A stretch of DNA of 13,703 nucleotides from Candidatus Wallbacteria bacterium (lineage in GTDB: Bacteria > Muiribacteriota > JAQTZZ01), in assembly GCA_028711905.1 (NCBI GenBank), contig JAQTRI010000049.1:1-13703 (forward strand), in the 5' to 3' direction. The translations under genes were made by a program, and so were the position numbers. Below, piece by piece: positions 1 through 9,500 of the stretch. The notes under the pieces were generated by a model. The model worked only from the letters and a program-made list of their open reading frames with translations. It was not told where the DNA came from and searched no databases. Numbering within the stretch: position 1 is the first letter of the stretch; each line of letters opens with the position of its first letter.

Positions 1-585
1 CTCTACCCTGAGGATCAGGTCCCGACTATGGAGGTTACAGTAACACTTACCGCTGATGCCGGTCGCTACAATTCCGGATCATACGCCACCTCCCTGACAG
101 TCATCAGCTTTGATGACTCGGGAAACCGCATCGGCGAGCTGGAATTTGAGATCAGCACCATAGAGGATGGGGTTTATGAAGGCCTGTTCGAGGTTTACGA
201 CTGTGGCAGGGTTCTTCCCAAGAGCGACCTGCCTTCCATCAGAGCCGCCAAATCAGGCAGCCTGAAATTCGCCTGGCTGCCCTGTGAGGTGGAAATGGAT
301 GTGACTGATCTGGCCACACCGCGTCCTGACAGGCCTGACCTTTACATTCTTTCTCAAAGCGGGGATACAGGCATAGGTTTTGACAACCTGACCGTCTATT
401 ACGACTTCGACGGCACAGTCGAGGTGCAGGTCAGGCTGGGAGACGAGCCCCGGGATGGGCATTCCAGCCCTTACGGACATACCACATACATGGTGGTGGG
501 AGGAGACATCTCCACTTTTACGGCCACGCGTCCCAATGTGACTGACCCGACCATCACCAAGGTGATCGGCATGGGCCAGGCATCC
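1..585 (+). other. N-terminal beta-sandwich region with interrupted bacterial Ig-like domain
   Basis: The first 90 or so visible residues are strand-rich and unrecognised. From nt 340 the protein reads PDLYILSQSGDTGIGFDNLT, which resembles the start of the common bacterial Ig-like module (PDL..xSDTGxSxTDNiT). Strands such as GTVEVQVRLG and STFTATRPNVTD follow. The expected last two strands of this Ig module do not follow directly. They appear after the PD40 propeller as FNVNATVNNIIGQASDEDTI (nt 1411-1470), so the Ig domain appears split. The family assignment is by eye from the consensus and has not been tested by profile search. Confidence 0.55.
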
Positions 586-3500
586 TGGGATGAGCGCATC
601 GCTTTTCTGTCCACCCGCGACAGCACTAATCCCCAAATTCACCTGATCGACCCTGACGGCAGCAATGAGATCAATATCACGAACACTCCTGCTGTGGTTC
701 ACAACACGCCGAATTTCGGGCTGAACAACAACCGGATTCTGTACTCCACTCTGGTGGGCGCTAATCACCAGATTTTTTCCATGTTCCCTGACGGCACTGA
801 AAGCAAAAAGCTGGTTGGTGGAACATATAACGAGTTGTACCCTGCATTTTCTCCGGATGGGGCAGAGATCCTGTTCAGTTCTTCGCGGTCTGGTGTTTCC
901 GACCTGTTGAGCATGAACCCTGACGGCACTGGTTTGACTAATTTTCTCCTCACTCCCACCCCGGAACTGCATGCTTCGTTTTCGCCTGATAGCCGCAAAG
1001 TAGTGTTCAATTCCAAGCGCGATGGGGACAGCGATTTCGACATATTCCTTTACGATAAGGTGGACAGGACCACCAAGCGGATCACGACCAACACCTGTGA
1101 CGATGGATCACCTTCATATTCCCCTGTTGCCAACAAGATTGCTTATCACAGCAATGCGGACGGGCACTATGACATCTGGATGTACGATGTTCCGGGCGGG
1201 AATTTCACCAGGCTGACATACTCCCTTGCTGATGACAAGATGCCATGTTTTTCCTTAGACGGCCGCTGGGTAGCCTTTACATCCAATCGCACAGGAGATT
1301 ACGAATTGTTCAAGGTCAATATCTTCAATACTTCAGAGGTGGTGCAGATCACAAGCAGCAGTTCGAGCGAAACTTTCCCGTCATGGGGGCAGACAGCCGG
1401 GTCCAAGATCTTTAATGTCAATGCTACAGTCAATAATATTATCGGGCAGGCATCAGATGAAGACACAATTAAGGTCAGGCGTCAGGGTCCGCCCAGGATC
1501 GAGGTTTCCACCCTTGATCCTGTTGACAGCTTAGTCAAATTCAACATTATTTTTGATTATAACGGTCCTTCAACGCCGCCCATTACATACCAGGTGGTCT
1601 GGTCCAATACCCCGGATCTCGACTTTTATGTCGATACCTTGGAAGTCCCTATCAATACAGCGGACTCCACTATTACGCCGCAGATCGAGCTGGAGGCCGG
1701 GCCGCACAAGGTGCGGGTACGCGCCTATCGTAAGGACCCGCAGGGAATTTTGGATTACGAGTATACTGTGTGGTCGGCCCCGATCATTGTCAAGACTTAC
1801 GGCTGGTACCGCGCGGCCCTGCCAGGCAGTTTCACCAACTGCAATGGGGCTGAGAGCGAATTGCCCTCCACCATCACATACCGCACCTGCAGTGTGAATG
1901 ACGGACGCGTGGCAGTGCTTTCCGACAAGGGCACATACGGAGGTGTCAACGATTCCTGGCTTGTGCTGACTACGGACAATTTTGGGGACGGAGCCTGGCA
2001 GGTGTTCCATCTTGCGTCAGGCCTGCTGTCTCTGGATGATGTTCTTGTGCGCGGCAGCATGGATTTCCGGGTCAGTGGTTCGTCTTCAGCGAGTAACGAC
2101 ATTTACTACAGTTTCGATGGTTTTACTCTGGCCGGCCCGAATGCGTGGGACGCATCCTGCCTGGGGCGCGCCAATGCCATGGACCTGGATGTATCAGGCA
2201 ATTACTGGGCCGGAGGATACAACCATGATCAGACATCCCCCTTCACTTACGGATACCTGTTTGACGGTGTCAGTACCATTGAACTGGCTAAGGAACTGAA
2301 AAAGTTCTCTGTTTTTGACGGCAGGAATTATCAGGCTCACTCCAGTCTGGGCGCAGGCCTGGGACGCATGTATTTCAACCGGCAGGGGGTTGTGGGATTT
2401 TCCGAGTTCTGGCGCTCGACCATCAATGATCCGTGGCAGGGATACGCCAATATCCGCGCCGTGACAGCGGCTGATCCTGGGAATCAGCTGGTGTGGCTGG
2501 CCTCGGATTTTGACCGGGCGCTGTATTCATGCAATTACGGCACATCATTCCATGCGGTGCTGAGCAGGTTTGTGCTCAGGAAAAAGAACGAGCCCCTGGA
2601 AATCATTGTTCAAAACCAACAGCTGGGCGGACTGCACATGCTGGACTATTACAAAGGGTGGGTGTGCATCGAGGCCGCGGAAAGCATTGCCAGGCAGATG
2701 GCTTTCACATTTAACGGCGGGTTCGAGTGGAATTTTCAGAAAACCCCGCGCGACTGCGGCCCTCTGTATGACATTGAGATGTGCTTAGACCCGCTCGATG
2801 ACCTGATGCGCGGCATATCCTGCGGCAGCGATGGTACGCTTCTCATTTATTATAACGAGTATCCTGATCCTCCGGAGGAATTCCCGGCAGATCCTCAACT
2901 GCGTGTGCTTAACGCGGAAACCGGGAAGTATGAGGCCATGGATGAGTATTATGATCTGGACGGAGCTGATGTGCGTTTCGAGTGGGACTCCATACCCATG
3001 GCCACCAGTTACGATCTCTGGGCCTCGCTCAAGGGTCGGATTTACGCCAGTTGCGAGGTGCAGTTCCGTGGTTCAAACGCGGGTATCGGGTTTACCGGCA
3101 ATTTCTGTGATCCGATCTCAGTGACTGAACGAAATGATTTTCATGTAGAGGCTTTGCGTGCCGGCCTTGACACTGCATACAGCAACACCATCAGGGTGAT
3201 TCTGCCCAATTTCAGTACCAATGAGTGCGGCATCACTCCATTGTGGATCGAGCCATTCCCCAGTCCGGGCAACAGGGATGTGCTCTTAGACTGGCCGGAA
3301 CTGCCGCATGCCAAGTCCTACCTGATCAGGCGCTACATCGACAAGGAACCTGACGGAGCATGGGATTTTGATCTCGGCACTGCAGAGGTTATCAGTTCCG
3401 CTTACACTGAACCCAGGTTCGCCACCTGCGGGGTGGCGCTGTATCAGGTTCACGGCAAGGGTGATTCCGGCATATCCTTGGATTTTATTCGCGGCTACAA

Positions 3501-6500
3501 CATTGTCAACACTGAGCCGACTGTTGACGCAGGCCCTGATCTGGTGGCTATTGCCGGAGAAACAGTTTATCTGACCGGGCAGGATTCTCTGACCAATGAC
3601 CTTTCGCAGAGCGCATGGTATCACCCGATCTGGACCCAAGTCCTGGGTCCGCCGGTTCTGAACCGGTCAGGCTGGGATACTGTCAGTGACATGAATTTCC
3701 GTATCCCGGACGATGGAGCGTTGTTCGGAACTGATCCGGCAGGCCACAATGCCACGATTGAACTCAAGTTCAATCTGGTCATGCAGGATATGGACGAATG
3801 GTTCATGCCTGTTCCGCATCCGGCGCGCACCGGACAGCCTGACACAGTGTTTCTTGATCTGACCATACCTGAGTTGCGCGACAAATACACAGACGATGAT
3901 TTTGTATCGGTTTTCGCACGCCACAGCTTTTACATTGATCTGAGGATACTGTCGCATCACCCATACACCGGGCCTTATGCGCAGGGAGATGCGAAGCACA
4001 ACATCGAATACCAGGATCAGGGACATGGCATCATGGACCTCGGCAAGTATAAATATGGCGGAGTGCTGCCGATTTCTGAACCCACAATCTGTTTCCAATG
4101 GGATCCGATCATGCCTGGCGCAGGTCCACCTCCTGTTGGCGGGACCTTTACGACTGAAGTCAAGCTGACTCTTGCCGACAACTGGGAAAAGATCACTCCC
4201 ACAGGTACTCCATGGGGTGCCCGCTGGGGACATGCGGCAACTGTTTATCAGAATAAGATCTGGGTGTCGGGCGGGTACAATGGCACATCTTTTTTTAATG
4301 ATGTCTATTCTTCGCCTGACGGGGTCAACTGGACTAAGGAAAGACCTGATGACACCCAGGCAGGATCGTATCCGCGCAGGTCCCAGCATTCTCTGGTTGT
4401 GTTCAATACCGGCTCTGGAGACAGGCTGGTGATTTTCGCGGGTGATGCCGGCAGCGGAAATATGCTTGGCGATGCTTACGAATCTATTGACGGCAAAACA
4501 TGGACAAAACTCAGTTCAGATATCTTTGGTGGACTGGATCGCTCAGGCCAGGCCGGATTTACCCATGGCGGAATGATCTGGTCTTTTGGCGGCCTTCTGG
4601 AAGCATCGGCCCCGGTCAGCACCTATGTGGACAAAATCTTCTATACTACAGGCGCGGCCAGTCAGCAGATCTGGATGATGAATACCGACGGATCAGGAAA
4701 GAGGCGCATCAGCCGGAACGATGCGGTTAATTACGGGTTCCCGGATTTTTCGAAAATCGGGCAGAAGCTCACATGGACTTACAACAACAATATTTATGTC
4801 ATGGAAGTGAATAAGCCGGGGGTGGAGACAAAGATCAACACCGTTCTGTCAGTCACAAGACCCAGGTTTTCACCGGACGGCACAAAAGTAGTTTATTCAG
4901 TCAGCAATTCCGGAGCGAATCCCCTTAACTACAATATCGCGACAGCTAAATCCGATGGGTCAGGCTCTGAAACATTGGTCCGTGATACAAGTACAGTTGA
5001 CAGAGCTCCGTATTTCTCGCCTGACGGCAATAGCATTGTGTTCCAGGATGAAACAGTCACCTTGTTCCCAACCAGAAAGGTTAAATCGTTTTCACTGCTG
5101 GATGCAGACACACCTGAAATCCTGGCCTCGCATTTTACCAAGCACAATGACAGGCCTGTGTGGTCACCTGACGGGCAATGGATCTGCTACAGTTCGGAGG
5201 AACCCAATCCTGGCTGGGACATCATGGTGATGAAACCTGACGGCACAGGCAAGTTCAATGTCACGAAAACTTCCGGTGCCAATGAGATGTGGGGTCATTT
5301 CTCGCCTGACAGCCAGAAGATCGCCTATTATTCGGATAAATCCGGATCAGGTTTTGACAATATCTACATCATCAACCGCGACGGCACGCTTGATACGCGG
5401 ATTACAGACGACACTGCGTCATACCAGCATCCCTGCTGGGGTGAATACTTCGTGGTCAGCGGCGACACCTGGGCGTCAGGCGATGCCAAGAACTGGAACA
5501 TGCTTGCAGGCAACACCCCCTGGCATGCTGCTCTGAATTATCTGTTCCCAGGTTTTTCATACGGCGGAAAAATGTGGCTGATTGATCCGGCCCGGTCCAA
5601 TGACACATGGAGTTCCGCTGACGGGTGGACCTGGACCAGGGCTACGGCAGGCACGGCTTTTGACGGTCCGCTTTACGGGCATGCTGCTCTAATCAACAGC
5701 GGAAGCATGTATGTCATTGCCGGTAAGAGTTCAGGCGCACTGACCAGTTCCATCTATGATTCAACAGACGGGGCTGTATGGAACAAGCTGACTGACAGCC
5801 CGGGTTTCTCCCCCAGATACCTGCATGCAGCAGCCTCACTTTCAGACCGCATGTTTGTTCTTGGCGGATTGACCGGAAGCGGCGCAGTCAGTGATGTTTA
5901 TGCTATGCCCCCTGTTGATAAGCGCATGCCCAATGGCGACATTTTCCGCGTGTTCCTGCCTGAACTCAAGCTGCATCTGATCAATCCAGCCAGTCCGGAC
6001 AAGTTCGATGCATATCAGAAACTGACTGTGTCTGTCTGGCCTGATGATGCGCCTTACATCAGTGACATGAATTTCATATCTCAGGTTATCTGCGGCACCT
6101 GGACCCACAACACCAATCTTGCCACATACAGCGATATCACAGCTGCGCCAGGTTTCCCTGGTGTGGTGTATTTCCAGAGTTCTGTGATTGGAAACAACGG
6201 TCTGCACGCCTGGTCTGATGCTCCAACAGCCACCAAAGGAGCCTACTATTATTACACTGTCTCGTGGAAAGACTCGCGTCTGCCCGGCACACAGATGCGT
6301 ACAGCCTGCATCAGGCCGCTTAATCTGTCGCCAACAGAAACCTGGTTCGTGCCCGGCCTGCCTGCCTGGTTTACTCCGGGCGATTATCCTATTCATGCGC
6401 CGTATACGCCATCTCCTGCAGGAGCCACACTCTGCTATCCCGCGATGCCTCCGTCCGGCGGTTCGCTCAATGAATTCGGCATTTTCCATCCTGAGGTGAT

Positions 6501-9500
6501 GCTGACCAATGTGGGCGGCAGTTCCTGCAAGGTGCAGTTCAGATTCTCGCTTCTGAAGCCTGCCGGCAATACAGCAGACATTGTTTACAAGAAATTTGTA
6601 GTCAAGGATAAAGGCGGTGCTACGCTCTGGGATTCAGGAACGCTTTCGAACAAGGCAGTTTTCGGCATGGTTGGACCGGCTTCACCAGTAACTGTTACCG
6701 CGATTGATACGCAGAGGTTCGATATTTTGATCGATACTGACTATAACGGCAGTTCCAAAACTTATGAGTGGTCTGTCAGCGCCAACCTTAACAATATACC
6801 GTCAGACCAGTGGGTCACCTTAGATCTGCCGGACACAACGCAGTATTCCACAGGCACATATACTACTTTCCCCAGTCTTGGAGGTGGCACGCCTGATCCT
6901 GATCCGCCCCTGCCTGAGATCACATTCACCAAGGCTCAACTGCGTGTGGATTCAGATGATGGGGATTACAGGCAGTATGTTGATCTTGCGTATTCGGTCT
7001 CCGGGGTGCAATGGATTTATTCCAGAATAAAATATTACCAGGACGAAAATTGGTATACCTTGTACGATCTCACTGATTCCGCGCAACCATTGAGTCATAC
7101 TTACAACATCACTACTTCTGAAAGAGAAGGCACGATCCAGAACTGGAGTTTTATCATCTACGGTTATGACGGACCAGTGTCAAGCCCGCCGGACATCAAT
7201 CAGGCAAGATTTGCCTATGAACTGAATTTTGACAAGGTTTATTCAGGCACTTACAACATCTCCAGACCTTCTATTACGAAGGGCAATTTTCTGATCAATG
7301 GTGTGGAATATGGAGCGCCACCAACCGGCGATGACCCGGCCGGTCCCTGGTTTATGGAACGCAACAGCGCTGAGTGGCAGCCGAGATATCACCATGGGCT
7401 TGTGGAATTCGATGGGCAGTTGTATCTGTTTGGTGGATACGACGGAACCAAGTATTACAATGATGTCTGGACCTCCCCAGACGGCATCTCCTGGTCTGAG
7501 CTGCGCGGTAACACGGCCAGCAAAACCCCCACGGATATCTGGAGCCCGCGTCGTAATTTCGGTTATGTTGTGCATAACGGCAAAATTTGGGTGGTCGGGG
7601 GATACGGCTATGTCAGTTCATATTCTGTGAGCTATATGGATGATTGCTGGTATTCAACCGATTTTCTGAGCTGGACCCGTACTTCCACCAGTTGCTTTGG
7701 TTACGATGAAATGGAAGGCATGGGCATGATGTCGTATACTGGAAAACTGTATGTTGCTGCTGGAAAAACTTCGAGTTATGACTGTATTGATGATGTGTTC
7801 AGTTCTTCTGATGGAATCACCTGGACGCGAATAGCCAGCAGCCCTGCATACTACGATGTTGGTAGCCATGCAGGCATTGTGTTTGACAACAGGATGTGGG
7901 TGATCGGTGGTTATCGTTGGGGCTCCAGCTCTTATTACAACGAAGCCTGGTATTCGGATAATGGAACTACCTGGACCAGATCAGCTTCTGATATCTTCGA
8001 CAAGTCAGGGCGGCATTATGGTCAGGCTCTGGTTTGGGAAGACAAGCTGTATTGGCTTGGCGGGCAGTGTTATGACTCCGGATACAAGAATGAAAATGAT
8101 GTCTGGTCCACCCCTGACGGGATATCCTGGTCCAATATCAATTCCGAACCAGGCTGGTCCGGCCGCTATGGGCACAGGTCTGCTGTGTTCCGCGAGCGCA
8201 TGTGGGTAACAGGCGGATACGATGGGTCGAAATACTTGAACGATGTCTGGCACCATGGCGGCTCGTTCGAGGTGCTGTCCACAGAGCCTGACCCGGCAGG
8301 CGGCGGATGTTTCGAGACTGTCTGGGGCACTGAGGAACTGCACCTGTTTGCGTCAAGCCATCTGGACTGCGGCACTTATGAAATCTGGCTCCACGCCAAT
8401 GACAGCGATTCACCCCAGAGCGAAGCTGCGAACATGGAAGTGCTGTATGTCAGGCCCAACAAACCCCTGCCACCGGTGACAGTCGGCGATTATTTCACAT
8501 ACAAAGCTGACGATGAGACCCTGGTATCAGTTCCCTTCAATCTCAAGGTCGAGGGCTTGAAGGATTCGGGAGAGGTGCTGTTCCGTGTGATCGATTATAC
8601 CCAGGGCGGGCTCTTTGGCACTAAAACCACCCCTGGTCCCGGTGCATCCGGCACTTGGGCTGCCACAATCCCACTCAACCTTGTCAGCAACCCGCCGACA
8701 GTGCCGCAGACGCATAACAACATCAGGACTATCGTACAACGCAACCTGATCTGGTCCGACCTGAGCGAGCCGTACACTGTTTACATCAACCGCAGGCCCA
8801 AGGCCTTTGCCTGGTACAACACCTCTGCCGACAGGTATGAAACCTATACCTGGCCCGCTGTAACCTCAACAGGAGTCACCAGAACATGGTCTGCCTATGC
8901 GCATGATGACACCACAACCTTTGACTACACATGGGCCGCTTCCTGGGACGGCACTCTTCCCACTCCCGCAACAACTACTGCCACAGGAAAAAGGTCATTT
9001 GACATCAGCTTTCAGAGACCAGGGGACCACAGGCTCTCTCTGACAGTATCCGACAAATACAACACAGCAGGATACGGCCCGGAACTCAACCACAACACAG
9101 CCTGGATCCAGTTCCCTGTCAGGCCACCGCAGCCGGTATGGGTGACAACCGATCCTGGCGTGATTCATTACAATTATCCGGGTTCCACTGGCATCGACAG
9201 TTATAAGCGCGATGTGACCTTCAAACTGCCGTCTTCCATTGCCACTGATGTGCCGGCCCCGACCTTTATCGTGGAAATCCGTAATTCAAGCGGCGCAGTG
9301 CTTTCGTCTAATACAGGCACCATGGCTGTAGTCAGCGGTGCCTGGCAGGCGACAGTCAACGCATCAGTCGGTTCTCTGCCGCATCATCATTATCTGCGGA
9401 CTCAGGTGACCTGCAGCGGATACACCTCAGTGTGGAGCGCAGACCTGCACATCGAGACCAATATCAAGCCGTGGTTTACGGCCGCTCCCCCCAGTGCCAC

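Larger units (their letters stand above)
4183..5910 (+). other. Six-bladed Kelch propeller 1, split by an inserted PD40 propeller
   Basis: Kelch blades of the form 'GG......NDVYSSPDGVNW' are visible. Blade 1 is GGYNGTSFFNDVYSS (nt 4273-4317), blade 2 is AGDAGSGNMLGDAYES, and blade 3 starts at FGGLLEASAPVS (nt 4585-4620). Blade 3 then breaks off and resumes at GDTWASGDAKNW (nt 5461-5496). Blade 4 is SNDTWSSADGWTW, blade 5 is AGKSSGALTSSIYDS, and blade 6 is GGLTGSGAVSDVYAM (nt 5866-5910). The first strand NWEKI probably completes blade 6 by the usual velcro closure. With the insert removed the six blades are regular. Kelch propellers mostly bind protein or sugar ligands. The blades carry an Asp-box-like 'S.DG..W' strand, as in many bacterial Kelch proteins. 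Confidence 0.85.
4156..5973 (+). repeat. Short direct repeat flanking Kelch propeller 1
   Basis: GAAGTCAAGCTG (4156-4167) and GAACTCAAGCTG (5962-5973) match at 11 of 12 bases, 1806 nt (602 codons) apart and in the same frame. They encode EVKL and ELKL within similar contexts (GGTFTTEVKLTLADN and FRVFLPELKLHLINP). Both contexts are preceded by Pro-Pro-Val. The pair brackets the whole Kelch 1 plus nested PD40 block. Confidence 0.4.
7332..8300 (+). repeat. Short direct repeat flanking Kelch propeller 2
   Basis: TGACCCGGCCGG (7332-7343) and TGACCCGGCAGG (8289-8300) match at 11 of 12 bases, with the first 9 identical. They are 957 nt (319 codons) apart and in frame, both encoding Asp-Pro-Ala-Gly. 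They lie immediately outside the first and last strands of the propeller, where the sequence passes back into an Ig-like domain. Confidence 0.45.

Noticed and set aside
28..30. ATG at 28 as the true start of the giant gene
   Set aside because: The frame is open back to base 1, the protein from this ATG lacks a signal peptide and begins in the middle of a strand-rich region, and the nearest purine-rich stretch is too far upstream.
253..972. Long antisense open frames within the giant gene, such as 253-972, 3667-4389 and 5842-6489 on the minus strand
   Set aside because: They lie wholly opposite a convincing domain-rich coding sequence, and their translations show no recognisable motif and unusual composition, so they are shadows.
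7348..8277. Kelch 2 as a diversity-generating retroelement target
   Set aside because: There is no reverse transcriptase, template repeat or variable-region-like adenine-specific pattern in the window.
574..8300. The propeller-flanking repeats as target site duplications of an insertion sequence
   Set aside because: No transposase, terminal inverted repeats or non-coding mobile DNA lies between them. The content is ordinary coding sequence for propellers.
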